Below are positions 36,183 through 46,600 of a DNA stretch of 64,000 nt, in pieces. Position 1 is the stretch's first letter; each line of letters starts with the position of its first letter. The notes under the pieces are model-generated. The model was given only the letters and a program-made list of their open reading frames with translations. It was not told where the DNA came from and ran no database searches. A program made the position numbers and the translations under genes. Origin of the DNA: Sphingobacterium cellulitidis (GTDB lineage Bacteria; Bacteroidota; Bacteroidia; Sphingobacteriales; Sphingobacteriaceae); NCBI GenBank assembly GCA_002245855.1, contig NOUX01000001.1:496001-560000 (forward strand). The letters are read 5' to 3'.

Positions 36183-36667
36183 AACTATTGCCGTTAAAAG
36201 GTTTCGTCTTTATAATTGACAATTATTGAAACAATATCGCTAGAGAGAATACCCAAATCTGTTGTTTAATTTTAGACTCCTACGCAAAACAAACTATTGA
36301 AATTGTCGAAATTTGGCGAAGCCTTTTTTAATCTAGTATTTAGTAGTTAGTATTTAGTAGTTAGACCTCTTTCTCCTAAAAAGAGTTTATAGCTAGATTA
36401 CAATTCTTACTAGGTTTTTAGACTCAGTTTTAGGAATAAACATATTCACATCTTCCTATTTTTCCTGGTTTATTTTTATAAATCTTGAGAAATTATCCAT
36501 AACCCATTTTATTAGCGTTTAGATTTTTTGGAGATTTTTTGGGACTGCATATTGGCCTATTGAAATGCTGATGTGGAATGTCTAATAGGAATTACGCTAT
36601 ACAAGGCAGGAACTAACAAAATTTTCATTAAATTAGCGACCTTTAAAAAACAGAATTAGAGTACGTG
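36183..36667 (+). other. 485-bp gap upstream of ileS
   Basis: Contains a weak GGC-GAA-GCC hairpin with a T-run (~36314-36330) that may end the Fe-S carrier transcript, a four-unit 7-bp repeat (36337-36364), then AT-rich DNA. I looked for a T-box leader and did not see the conserved T-box sequence. No small ORF is convincing. Confidence 0.5.
36337..36364 (-). repeat. CTAAATA/CTAACTA 7-bp tandem repeat, four copies
   Basis: On the minus strand: CTAACTA, CTAAATA, CTAACTA, CTAAATA, preceded by AGAGGT and followed by CTAGATT and A-rich DNA. Same family and flanks as 6508 and 53036. Confidence 0.75.
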
Positions 36668-39600
36668 ATGTATAAGGAATATAAGCAGTTAAATCTATCA
36701 GAAATAGGCAAAGAAGTATTAAAACGTTGGGAGTCCGACGACATCTTTGCGAAGAGTATATCCAATCGACCAGCCAGCAAACCCTATACTTTTTATGAGG
36801 GTCCGCCATCCGCGAATGGGATGCCAGGTATTCACCATGTTATGGCGAGAACCATCAAGGATATTTTCTGTCGCTATAAAACCCTAAAAGGCTACCAAGT
36901 TAAACGTAAAGGTGGATGGGATACCCATGGCTTACCTATTGAACTTGCTGTTGAAAAGACTTTAGGAATCACGAAAGAAGATATTGGCAAGAAAATTTCT
37001 GTTAAAGATTATAATGATGCCTGCCGTAAGGAAGTCATGAAATATACAGATGTATGGAATGACCTAACTCAAAAAATGGGCTATTGGGTTGATCTTGAAC
37101 ATCCTTATATCACGTATCAAAACGAATACATCGAAACTTTATGGTTCTTATTAAAAGACCTTTACAAAAAAGGACTCCTTTATAAGGGCTATACCATCCA
37201 ACCGTATTCTCCAGCTGCTGGAACTGGCTTAAGTTCTCATGAATTAAACCAACCAGGAACTTATAAAGACGTTAAGGACACAACAATCGTTGCGGAATTC
37301 CGTCTTGATAAACAACAAATCCATCCTATGATGGAAAGGTTAGTAGAAAATCCGGATGAGGATGTTGCCTTTCTGGCATGGACCACTACCCCTTGGACTC
37401 TTCCAGGAAATAGTGCATTAACAGTTGGAAAGAATATCGACTATGTTAAGGTAAAAACCTTTAATCAATATACTGGAACTCCGGTTTCTGTCATTTTAGC
37501 TAAGAATTTAATTTCAAAGCATTTTAAAGCTGATGGACAACAGGTGTCCTTCCAAGACTATAAATTTGGCGACAAGGTTATTCCTTGGGAAATCGTCGAA
37601 GAATTCAAGGGAGCAGAAATCGAAGGTCTTCGTTATCATCAATTGATGCCGTATGTGACCTCGGAGGAATTGAGAGAAAAAGCATTCCGAGTAATCCTTG
37701 GAGACTTTGTAACCACAGAAGATGGTACAGGTATCGTGCATACCTCGCCTACTTATGGTGCAGATGACTTTAGAGTAGCTCGTGAGAATGGTATTCCATC
37801 GATCATGGTTCTTGATGAGAATGGCAAGGAAGTTCCTACCGTAGACAAAACAGGTAAATTTGTTAAGGAAATCACTGATTTCGCAGGTCGTTTTGTAAAG
37901 GAGGAATATTACTCCAATGAAGAACGTGCTGACAAAGATTTCCGACCTACTGATGTTTTGATTGCAATCAAGCTGAAAGAAGAGAACAAAGCATTTGACG
38001 TTAAGAAATACGAGCACACCTATCCACACTGTTGGCGTACTGACAAACCAGTCTTATATTATCCATTGGATAGCTGGTTTATCAAGACCACTTCAGTGAA
38101 GGATGAAATGGTGGCATTAAATAAAACCATCAACTGGAAACCAGAGGCTACAGGCACAGGCCGTTTTGGCAACTGGCTAGAAAACTTGGTGGATTGGAAT
38201 TTATCTCGTTCAAGATATTGGGGTACTCCCCTACCGATCTGGAGAAGTGAGGACGAAAACGAAGAGATTTGTATTGGTTCCATGCCAGAATTGAAATCCT
38301 ATTTGGAAGCTTCCTTAAATTCAGATATTTTAACAGCAGATGAGAAAGCTACCAACAAATCCTATTTAGATAAATTTGGCACTAAGGAATTAGACCTACA
38401 CAGACCTTATGTAGATGATATCATCTTGGTTTCTGATGGAGGTCAGAAATTATTCCGTGAGCCGGATTTAATTGACGTATGGTTTGATTCAGGAGCCATG
38501 CCTTATGCACAATGGGGTTTGGATTACGATAAATTAGAAAGTGGCGATCCACTACCATTCAAGGATGAGTATTTTTCAGCATTCCCTGCAGATTTTATTG
38601 CTGAGGGGGTTGACCAAACCAGAGGTTGGTTCTTCACCTTGCATGCGATATCTACCATGGTGCGCGGATCGATAGCCTTCAAGAATGTAGTTTCGAATGG
38701 ATTGGTATTGGACAAAAATGGTAATAAAATGTCCAAGCGTTTAGGAAATGGAGTTGATCCATTTGCTACAATCGACCAATATTCAGCAGATGCTACGCGT
38801 TGGTACATGATCAGCAATGCAGCACCTTGGGATAACTTGAAATTCAATATTGAAGGATTGGATGAAGTTCGTCGGAAGTTTTTCGGAACTTTATACAATA
38901 CCTATGCATTCTTTGCTTTATATGCGAATATCGACAAATTCAATTATGCTGAACCGGAAATTCCATTAAAACATCGTCCAGAGATTGACCGCTGGATTAT
39001 TTCCTTATTAAATAGCTTAAGCAAAGAGGTAGATGGATATTATGGAGATTATGAACCTACCAAGGCGGCGCGTGCGATTCAGAACTTTGTAGATGAGCAT
39101 TTGAGTAACTGGTATGTTCGTTTATGTCGTCGTCGTTTCTGGAAAGGTGAATACTCACAAGATAAGATATCAGCATACCAAACTTTATATACCTGTTTGG
39201 ATACGATTTCAAAATTAATTGCTCCAATTTCTCCATTCTTTGCGGATCAATTATATCTGGATTTAAATGCTGCTACGGGCAAGGAGAAGTTTGAGTCCGT
39301 TCATTTAGCCGATTATCCAGTTTACCATGAAGAATTGGTAGATAAAGAATTAGAGGAGCGTATGGGCTTGGCTCAGGATATTTCATCATTGACCTTATCC
39401 CTACGTAAAAAGACCGGAATCAATGTAAGACAGCCATTGAGCAAAATATTGGTGCCTGTACTGGACAGTTCTTTCCAAGAAAAGGTGGAGAAAGTAAAAG
39501 ATTTGATACTTTCGGAGACAAATATCAAGGATATTGAATTTATTACTGACACCACTGGGATCATTAAAAAGAAGATCAAGCCGAACTTCAAAGTACTTGG

Positions 39601-40081
39601 TGCTAAGGTAGGTAAGGATATGAAAATGGTAGCTGCGGCTATTCAATCGATGAGTGCTGATGAAATCCAAACTTTAGAAAACAATGGTTCAATTGCGTTA
39701 ACTGGCACGAAATATGTAATTAGCAGCGAAGATGTAGACATCATAGCAGAAGATGTAGAGGGATGGCAGGTTGCAAATTTAGGACGATTGACGGTGGCAT
39801 TAGATGTTCATATTTCTGCTGAGTTAAAGGATGAAGGGATGGCGAGAGAGTTAATTAACCGTATCCAAAACCTTAGGAAAGAGAAGGGATTTGAAGTTAC
39901 CGACCGTATAAATGTAACCTTAAGTCAAAATACTGAAATTCAACAAGCTGTAGATAATAATTTCTCGTATATTTGTACGGAAATTTTGGCCGACAGTTTA
40001 CGTTTCGATAGTGCGCTGGCAAATGGAGATGCTATCGAGATTGACGGAGAGAATTTATTGCTATCAATAGAAAAAATTTAA
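36668..40081 (+). CDS. ileS: Isoleucyl-tRNA synthetase, type 2-like with GIHH motif
   Basis: An 1137-residue class I synthetase charging tRNA-Ile. ATG 36668 preferred over GTG 36665. The ATP-site signature normally reading HIGH is GIHH here (residues 54-57, in GPPSANGMPGIHH), i.e. first and third residues exchanged. The second signature is KMSKR (~687-691), as in type 2 (eukaryote-like) enzymes, rather than KMSKS. The editing domain (~200-420) includes AWTTTPWTLPGN. It lacks an evident C-terminal CxxC zinc finger, also type 2-like. First gene of ileS-dksA-like-lspA. Confidence 0.96.
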   Translation: MYKEYKQLNLSEIGKEVLKRWESDDIFAKSISNRPASKPYTFYEGPPSANGMPGIHHVMARTIKDIFCRYKTLKGYQVKRKGGWDTHGLPIELAVEKTLGITKEDIGKKISVKDYNDACRKEVMKYTDVWNDLTQKMGYWVDLEHPYITYQNEYIETLWFLLKDLYKKGLLYKGYTIQPYSPAAGTGLSSHELNQPGTYKDVKDTTIVAEFRLDKQQIHPMMERLVENPDEDVAFLAWTTTPWTLPGNSALTVGKNIDYVKVKTFNQYTGTPVSVILAKNLISKHFKADGQQVSFQDYKFGDKVIPWEIVEEFKGAEIEGLRYHQLMPYVTSEELREKAFRVILGDFVTTEDGTGIVHTSPTYGADDFRVARENGIPSIMVLDENGKEVPTVDKTGKFVKEITDFAGRFVKEEYYSNEERADKDFRPTDVLIAIKLKEENKAFDVKKYEHTYPHCWRTDKPVLYYPLDSWFIKTTSVKDEMVALNKTINWKPEATGTGRFGNWLENLVDWNLSRSRYWGTPLPIWRSEDENEEICIGSMPELKSYLEASLNSDILTADEKATNKSYLDKFGTKELDLHRPYVDDIILVSDGGQKLFREPDLIDVWFDSGAMPYAQWGLDYDKLESGDPLPFKDEYFSAFPADFIAEGVDQTRGWFFTLHAISTMVRGSIAFKNVVSNGLVLDKNGNKMSKRLGNGVDPFATIDQYSADATRWYMISNAAPWDNLKFNIEGLDEVRRKFFGTLYNTYAFFALYANIDKFNYAEPEIPLKHRPEIDRWIISLLNSLSKEVDGYYGDYEPTKAARAIQNFVDEHLSNWYVRLCRRRFWKGEYSQDKISAYQTLYTCLDTISKLIAPISPFFADQLYLDLNAATGKEKFESVHLADYPVYHEELVDKELEERMGLAQDISSLTLSLRKKTGINVRQPLSKILVPVLDSSFQEKVEKVKDLILSETNIKDIEFITDTTGIIKKKIKPNFKVLGAKVGKDMKMVAAAIQSMSADEIQTLENNGSIALTGTKYVISSEDVDIIAEDVEGWQVANLGRLTVALDVHISAELKDEGMARELINRIQNLRKEKGFEVTDRINVTLSQNTEIQQAVDNNFSYICTEILADSLRFDSALANGDAIEIDGENLLLSIEKI

Positions 40082-40084
40082 AGT

Positions 40085-40468
40085 ATGGGAAACACAGAGA
40101 AAACACGGTACAGTGATGCTGAATTACAGGAATTTAAAGCAATAATTCTTGAGAAGGTACGTATTGCTAGAGAAGAATTAACGTCATTAACGACTTCATT
40201 AAGCAATAGCAATGCAAATGGAACTGACGATACAGCAGGTACTTACAAGACATTAGAAGACGGTTCAGCGACTTTGGAGAAAGAGCAAATCAACCAATTA
40301 GCGGCGCGTCAAAAGAAATTTATTGACAATCTTGAAGCGGCATTAGTTCGTATCGAGAACAAAACTTACGGGATCTGTAGAGAGACTGGAAAGTTAATTC
40401 AGAAAGAAAGATTGAAAGCAGTCCCTCATACCACGTTGAGTATTGAGGCGAAGAACAAACAATATTAA
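40085..40468 (+). CDS. TraR/DksA family protein lacking zinc-finger cysteines
   Basis: A 127-residue DksA-like protein. Helical N terminus (~10-90) and a C-terminal segment KTYGICRETGKLIQKERLKAVPH, which aligns with the DksA zinc-finger but retains only one of four Cys. Such Cys-poor versions are common in Bacteroidota. It would bind RNA polymerase's secondary channel; regulatory effect unknown. It lies 3 bp after ileS and 57 bp before lspA. Confidence 0.88.
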   Translation: MGNTEKTRYSDAELQEFKAIILEKVRIAREELTSLTTSLSNSNANGTDDTAGTYKTLEDGSATLEKEQINQLAARQKKFIDNLEAALVRIENKTYGICRETGKLIQKERLKAVPHTTLSIEAKNKQY

Positions 40469-40482
40469 GCAAAAGATTAAAT

Positions 40483-40518
40483 AAATGGTCTTTGTTATCA
40501 AAAGCAAAGACCATTTTT
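40483..40518 (+). terminator. Terminator-like hairpin directly before lspA
   Basis: Twelve-bp arms AAATGGTCTTTG / CAAAGACCATTT, ten-base loop, T5 run. It ends 7 bp before the lspA start codon. Confidence 0.85.
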
Positions 40519-40525
40519 GTATGCT

Positions 40526-41176
40526 ATGAAAGGATATACCAAGCCCGTACTACTAATACTAATTATTTTACTTGTAGACCAGATTTCTAAATTTTGGGTT
40601 AAAATGAACATGACTATCGGCCAAGACTTCAAAGTTCTTGGGGATAAGGTTTTGATTCACTTCATTGAAAATCCAGGCATGGCCTATGGTATGGAATTCG
40701 GCGGTGAATATGGCAAGCTATTTCTGAGTGTCTTCCGTATTATTGCGGTTATGGGTATTGGATACGGTCTTCACTATATGGTCAAGAATAAATATAACCG
40801 TGGTTTTATCCTGAATGTGGCATTAATCTTTGCTGGAGCACTGGGCAATATCATTGATAGTGCATTTTATGGTTTAATATTTAGTGAAAGTACACCGTTC
40901 TCCAAGGCTGTGCTATTCCCAGAGGCTGGCGGCTATGCCACTTTCCTACATGGAAAAGTGGTCGACATGCTTTATTTTCCGCTCTTAAGCGGTACTTTCC
41001 CAACTTGGTTTCCTATCTGGGGTGGCGAGGACTTCTTGTTCTTCCGTCCAGTTTTTAACATTGCAGACTCTGCAATCTCAGTGGGTGTATTCTTAATCCT
41101 GATCTTCCAAAAAAGATATTTCAAGGAAGAACATGAGGAGAAATCACATGCCAATAGTGAAATCATCGAAGACTAA
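40526..41176 (+). CDS. lspA: Lipoprotein signal peptidase
   Basis: A 216-residue inner-membrane aspartyl protease that removes signal peptides from prolipoproteins. Helix one holds LVDQISKFWVK (~17-27); catalytic Asp residues lie in GNIIDSAFYG (~115) and FNIADSAISVG (~180). The protein is longer than E. coli LspA (164) by an insert between the two Asp motifs. ATG 40526 fits the family start (MKGYTKPVLL). A strong hairpin sits immediately upstream, leaving a very short leader. Confidence 0.93.
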   Translation: MKGYTKPVLLILIILLVDQISKFWVKMNMTIGQDFKVLGDKVLIHFIENPGMAYGMEFGGEYGKLFLSVFRIIAVMGIGYGLHYMVKNKYNRGFILNVALIFAGALGNIIDSAFYGLIFSESTPFSKAVLFPEAGGYATFLHGKVVDMLYFPLLSGTFPTWFPIWGGEDFLFFRPVFNIADSAISVGVFLILIFQKRYFKEEHEEKSHANSEIIED

Positions 41177-41232
41177 CATTTCGATTAAACAAAGTTAACC
41201 AAGCTAATTATTTCCCTTTTTAGCTTTATCCG

Positions 41233-41240
41233 TATATTTG
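41233..41240 (+). promoter_or_regulatory. -7 box at M28 peptidase start
   Basis: TATATTTG, perfect TAnnTTTG, only 3 bp before ATG 41244, predicting a leaderless mRNA. Confidence 0.5.
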
Positions 41241-41243
41241 GAC

Positions 41244-42194
41244 ATGAAAAATTTCCGAGTACTCTTTTCTGTTGCCATCATGTTGGCATTTTTTGCAGCA
41301 CCAATATGGGCAACTGCACAAATAAATCCCAAGAATTTAGAAAAACATATTAAGTATTTATCTGCTGATAGAATGAAAGGGAGAGAAACCGGAATGAAAG
41401 GTTCTTCCAAGGCGGCAGATTATGTGGAGAAATATTTCAAAAAATATAAGTTAATCCCCAAGGGTGAAAAAGGTTATCGTCAAAACTTTATTGCTACGGT
41501 AAAAAGAGTCAAGGTTGATAATCCGGAGCGTAAATCAGATAATATTATTGGTTTCCTAGATAATTCAGCGGATTACACCATTGTGATTGGTGCACATTAT
41601 GATCATTTAGGAACGGGTCATATCGGCGGTTCCCGCGATTCATTAGGAGTTGGAAAAATTCATAATGGAGCCGATGACAATGCCTCTGGCGTAGCTGGTC
41701 TTTTGGAATTGGCAAGACATTATGCTACAAATGATATCAAAGAACCTTTTAACATGTTGTTCATAGGATTTGGAGCAGAGGAATTAGGATTATTAGGTTC
41801 AAAGCATTTCACGGAGAACCCTACTATTCCATTAAACTCTATCCAATGGATGTTAAACATGGATATGATTGGAAGATACAACCCAGATAATGGTTTGGCG
41901 GTTATCGGATATGGAACTAGCTCTGCTTTTCCAAAAATATTCGAGGGAATTACCAGTACGATCAAGTTCAATAAGAGCAAAGACGGCAATGGTGGTTCAG
42001 ACCAAACCTCTTTCTATAAAAAGAATATCCCCGTATTATTCTTCCATACCGGTGGACATGATGATTATCATAAGCCCACTGACGATGCAGACAAGATAGA
42101 TTACAAAGCCATGGAAGCTATTTTGAAATTAGAAATTGATGTCTTGGACAACTCAATGAAACAACCAAAAATGGACTTCCAATGGACAAACTAG
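41244..42194 (+). CDS. M28 family metallopeptidase, secreted
   Basis: A 316-residue exported zinc aminopeptidase-like protein. Signal peptide MKNFRVLFSVAIMLAFFAAP.. with likely cleavage after ATAQ (~25). Catalytic motifs: GAHYDHLG (~112), HNGADDNASGVAGLLELA (~137-154), GAEELGLLGS (~180) and NMDMIGRYN (~208); His in GHDDYHKPTDD (~275-285) completes the site. No PA domain, unlike the paralogue at 16309. ATG 41244 gives the clean signal peptide. Substrates unknown. Confidence 0.9.
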   Translation: MKNFRVLFSVAIMLAFFAAPIWATAQINPKNLEKHIKYLSADRMKGRETGMKGSSKAADYVEKYFKKYKLIPKGEKGYRQNFIATVKRVKVDNPERKSDNIIGFLDNSADYTIVIGAHYDHLGTGHIGGSRDSLGVGKIHNGADDNASGVAGLLELARHYATNDIKEPFNMLFIGFGAEELGLLGSKHFTENPTIPLNSIQWMLNMDMIGRYNPDNGLAVIGYGTSSAFPKIFEGITSTIKFNKSKDGNGGSDQTSFYKKNIPVLFFHTGGHDDYHKPTDDADKIDYKAMEAILKLEIDVLDNSMKQPKMDFQWTN

Positions 42195-43114
42195 GTTCAA
42201 AATCAACACGGGTATTACTCACAGGGTCTAATGGTTTCTTAGGTCAGAAATTGACAGATTTCATTATTCAAAAGACCGATTATAGTTTATGTTGTACTTC
42301 GAATTCAGCGAACAGAAATCCTTTACAGGAGGGTTATGAATTTGTTCAGTTGGACTTATTGGATACAGATAGATTGTTGGAGCTGATAGCAAAGTTTAAA
42401 CCGACCCATATCGTTCATACAGCTGCTATGACTAGCGTAGAGGCCTGTGAACAAGATGCGGAGACTTGTCAAAAATTAAATGTAGAAGTCGTTGCAACAC
42501 TTGCACATCAATGTTTGAAAGACGACATCCACTTTACTTTCTTATCTACAGATTTTGTATTTGATGGACAGGCGGGGCCTTATGATGAAACGGCGGCTAC
42601 CAATCCATGCAATGCCTATGGACAGAGCAAATTGGACGCTGAGGCAGCAATTCTAGAATCTGGTTGTCGTGCAGCGATATTAAGAACCATTTTGGTTTAC
42701 GGAATTATTGCAGACCGCAACAGGTCCAATTTAGTACTTTGGGCAAAATCCAAGCTAGAGAATCAGGAAGCTATAAAAGTAGTTTCAGATCAATGGCGAA
42801 TGCCAACGTGGGTTGATGATTTGGCAGAGGCCTGTATTTTATGTATTGAAAGAAATGCCGAAGGCATCTTCCATATTTCCAGCGACAAAATGTATAGCAT
42901 TTTGGAAGCTGTAGAAGCGGTTGCTGACTTTTGGGGCTTAGACAAGAGCTTAATTAGCCCGATAAAAGCTGAGGAAATAGGTCAATCTAAAAACCGTCCT
43001 CAGAAAACTGGGTTTATCTTGAATAAAGCCATTCAGGAATTGGGTTATCAGCCAACCTCCTTTTTGGACTCATTAAAATTTATTGAACAACAATATTCAT
43101 ACTATAGATCATAA
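42182..43114 (+). CDS. RmlD-like NAD-dependent sugar-nucleotide reductase/epimerase
   Basis: A 310-residue extended SDR protein. Rossmann glycine motif TGSNGFLGQKL (~14-24), HTAAMTSVEACEQD (~78-91) and catalytic YGQSKLDAE (Tyr/Lys ~141-145). It resembles dTDP-4-dehydrorhamnose reductase (RmlD), but no other rml genes are near, so the true substrate is uncertain. Start overlaps the M28 gene by 13 bp, and a thioesterase gene follows 2 bp later, suggesting co-transcription. Confidence 0.82.
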   Translation: MDKLGSKSTRVLLTGSNGFLGQKLTDFIIQKTDYSLCCTSNSANRNPLQEGYEFVQLDLLDTDRLLELIAKFKPTHIVHTAAMTSVEACEQDAETCQKLNVEVVATLAHQCLKDDIHFTFLSTDFVFDGQAGPYDETAATNPCNAYGQSKLDAEAAILESGCRAAILRTILVYGIIADRNRSNLVLWAKSKLENQEAIKVVSDQWRMPTWVDDLAEACILCIERNAEGIFHISSDKMYSILEAVEAVADFWGLDKSLISPIKAEEIGQSKNRPQKTGFILNKAIQELGYQPTSFLDSLKFIEQQYSYYRS

Positions 43115-43116
43115 TC

Positions 43117-43644
43117 ATGCAAGAGAAATACGCAAGGGAATCCTATACGGAGATGAACGAATTAGTTCTTCCCAATGATACCAACACCTTTGGAAACTTA
43201 ATGGGTGGTAGGTTATTATACTGGATGGATATTTGCGCTGCGATGGCAGCACAGAAGCATTGTAATAATCAGGTTGTGACGGTTTCAGTAGACAATGTTT
43301 CCTTCAAACGCTCGATCAAATTAGGGGAAGTTGTAACGATCGAAGCGCAGGTTACCCGTGCATTCAACACTTCAGTTGAGGTGAGAATGGAAATCTTCGC
43401 TCAAAACCTTCCTTTAGGCACCAAGGTGAAGTCCAATGAGGCTTACTATACCTTTGTATCCATTGATGAGAATGATCGCCCTAAGGCTATCCCAAAATTG
43501 ATTCCGGAATCAGACAAGGAAAAGACCTTATTTGCTGAAGCGATGCGAAGAAGAGAATTACGCTTGTTATTAGCTGGGAAATTAAAACCAGAAAATGCAA
43601 CGGAAATAAAGAATTTGGTCAATTTATTTGAACATAAAGTCTAA
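43117..43644 (+). CDS. Acyl-CoA thioesterase, hotdog fold
   Basis: A 175-residue cytoplasmic hotdog protein of the YciA/BACH type that hydrolyses acyl-CoA. Motifs: ELVLPNDTNTFGNLMGGRLLYWMD (~14-37; the Asn/Asp and Gly-Gly region forms the active site) and SVDNVSFKRSIKLGEVVTIEA (~58-78). It is the last gene of an M28-SDR-thioesterase unit. Acyl-chain preference unknown. Confidence 0.88.
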   Translation: MQEKYARESYTEMNELVLPNDTNTFGNLMGGRLLYWMDICAAMAAQKHCNNQVVTVSVDNVSFKRSIKLGEVVTIEAQVTRAFNTSVEVRMEIFAQNLPLGTKVKSNEAYYTFVSIDENDRPKAIPKLIPESDKEKTLFAEAMRRRELRLLLAGKLKPENATEIKNLVNLFEHKV

Positions 43645-43647
43645 CAG

Positions 43648-43682
43648 AAATATCCCGGTCCATCAATCGGGATATTTTATTT
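43648..43682. terminator. Bidirectional terminator overlapping kinase 3' end
   Basis: Arms AAATATCCCG / CGGGATATTT, ten-base loop, T-rich tail on the plus strand. The minus-strand kinase stop codon lies within the loop. Confidence 0.75.
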
Positions 43683-46600
43683 TAGGGCTCAACGGTAAAG
43701 TGATGATCACAGCTGTTGTAAAGGCATCCTCATGGACTAATTTTTCAATGGCCAGGGAGGCTATTGGACTTGAGTAATTACTATTGATGATATTGATTCT
43801 CTCAAGAACCCCCTTTAAGCCAAATGAACTCTGTTTAAATACAGAAGATTTAAGGTTTGAATTTTCCTTGAAGCCTAAGCCATTATCCATTATTTTGATG
43901 ATAATCTTGTTCTCATCTTCCATGATGACAATCTTGATCAATCCCTTTTTCTTTTTTAAATGGCGCACTCCATGGTGAACGGCGTTTTCAACGACAGGCT
44001 GGATAAGCATGGAAGGAATTTTAACATCATCATTATTTAGATTATCATCCAAGGCGATATCAAAATCAAATGCATGGTTAAAACGTTCCTGTTCGAGTTC
44101 CAGATAAAGTTTTAACAACATAATCTCAGATTTTAGACTCACGGTTGAAAATTGAGAATTCTCTAGAACCAACCGACTGATACTGGCAAATTTTTGAATC
44201 AGGTCGCTGGCGCTTTTACTATCTTTTTCGACCACATACGCTTCAATGGAATTCAAGACATTAAAGATAAAATGAGGATTCATCTGGGAGCGAATGGCCT
44301 TCAACTCACTTTCATAAAGTTTCTGCTTATAATCATTTTCAAGTCGTTCCTGTTTCTCTTTTTCAATATCTGCAGCTTGCTCTTTGATTTTTATCTCATT
44401 CCGGATCAACTCTTCCTTCAAATTCTTATTATAATCAGCTTGGAGCTTATTGATCTTCTTATGTTCTTTGATCCTATAAAGGAAAAATAAACTAATAATG
44501 GAGACAAATAAGAGCACAAAGAAAATTTTAAACCAAATAGTGGCATACCAATGGGAGTCCAGCTTGATTGGGATCTTACTGATTGTTGAAGACCAGTTTC
44601 CAAATTGATCTGCTACGCGAACCTGAAAGACATAATCCCCACCTTCCAAATTATTGTATAAGGCCATCAGGTCAGAAGAAGAGCTAATCCAATCTTCATC
44701 AAATCCGACTAAACGATACTGGAATTTCAGGTCGGGATTAATAATCTGCTCAGCTGCAGAAAAACTGATGGAGAAGTTGTTTTCATCAGGTTTAAGATGA
44801 ATACTATTCTTTAACAATTCATAACTACGATCCAGATGCTGCACAGTAAACTTATTGAGCAAAGCCTTGATCTTAGGATCGGTTTTAGCTTGGAACTTAG
44901 GCAATGCCCCAGAAATAAGTCCTGAATCCGTACACCAAACAATTCGATCTGCATCAATAAAGTAATTATGCGTATTTATTTCTTCAGGTGGATAGATTCC
45001 AGCAGATTCATTGAGATGGAAAAATTGCTTCTTTTGGGGTTGAAACAGCATGGTACCATCCAAGGATTTCATCCAAAATAAACCATTCTTATCTTGTTGA
45101 ATTTTGACAGTATACAACCATGGCTGCAAGGATTGTTCAGGATATTGAACAAAATCATAACCTTCAGGAGTTTTAATAATCTCCGCTATCCCAGAGCTGG
45201 AATTACAGAACCAAAATCTTTTGTCATGATCAAGGAAAAAGGAAAAGACGGTATTGGATTGAATTGATTTTTCCTTTTTTTGGCCTTGGGAGAATTGCAG
45301 AAATCTTGGTTTTATTTTATTTTCCAAGAGAACCAGCCCATAGCCATCCATGCCCAACCAAATAGAACCTTTAGCATCCATTCCAACACAAATTACTTTA
45401 GGATCAGGGAGACCATCTGACATAGCAAACAGTTCAATAGTTTTGGATTGGAGATGGTATTTATACAAGCCCGAGTTCCAAGACCCAATCCATAAGACCT
45501 TCTCTCCTGCAACGGTATCCAATAGAATTGAATTACAATCTGCTTTTCTGAATCCAAAAATATCGCCTGAGATTTCCAATGGGATCAATCCAGTCTTGGG
45601 ATCAACAAATTGGTAAACCCCATTGTCAAGCGTTGAGAAATAGATCCCAGTTTCATTGGCAGTAACCTTTCCAATTTTTAAGGAATTCAACGAATAAGAT
45701 GACTTTCGAACTTTTAGATCTTCATCTAACTCACCAAAGGAATTTTCGGTTTTATACCATAGCTTCCCTTTCCAGCGAAAAAGTTCTGTAATGGGATCTT
45801 TAACCAAATTTGGAATTAAGGTATTGACTTGATTTAATTGGCTAGAATAAAAAAATAAGCCCGCATCACTCGCCATCCAGTAACCATTCTTGACGACACA
45901 AAAGTCATGGACGCGCATGGGTTTGGACATCAAAGGCATAAGATCTTTTAAAGTGATATGCTCGACCTTCTGATTATCGATTTGATAGGTATATAACCCA
46001 TTGGAAACATGACCTATCAAAACTTTATTTTCAACCGGCCAATAAGAGATATTACTGACACTGTTGTCATAATAATTGATGCTTTTGTTCCAACCTAAGA
46101 TTGAGGTTTGGACCTGTTGAAAGTTGTAATCTGCTGAAATCAGGTCATAATCATAATATCCAGTATAAAATCGATCAGGTCTCAATACTACACCATCAAC
46201 TGCATTCTCACCAGGATTTTTTAAGTCGATTTGTTTGGAGGCATGAGTGTTTGGGTTATAATAAATCAATCCATTATAACGGGTCCCCATCCAGATATTT
46301 CCTAAGGAATCTTCATCCAAGCTAAAAATAGTGAGGTAATTTTTATTGTCAATTCCAGGGATTGAAATCTGTTTAATTTCTCCTGTTTCGGGGTTCAAGG
46401 ATTGGAGATCGGTTTCTTGCCCAGAAAAATAGATCAGTCCAGATTTAGATGCCAATACATCATAGAGATTTGTTTTGATCAAGCCCTTATTACTCACCTT
46501 TGCCTGATAAGCCTTTAAGTTTTCCCCTTCAGGCTTGGTACGATCATAACAGATCAATCCGCGGCTATTGGTGGTTATCCAGATTCTATTTTTCGCATCA

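Noticed and set aside
36183..36667. T-box leader before ileS
   Set aside because: I could not find the conserved T-box sequence or a convincing terminator/antiterminator pair near the start.
42182..43114. Calling this gene rmlD outright
   Set aside because: The reductase motifs fit several SDR families and no rmlA/B/C genes are nearby, so no symbol was assigned.
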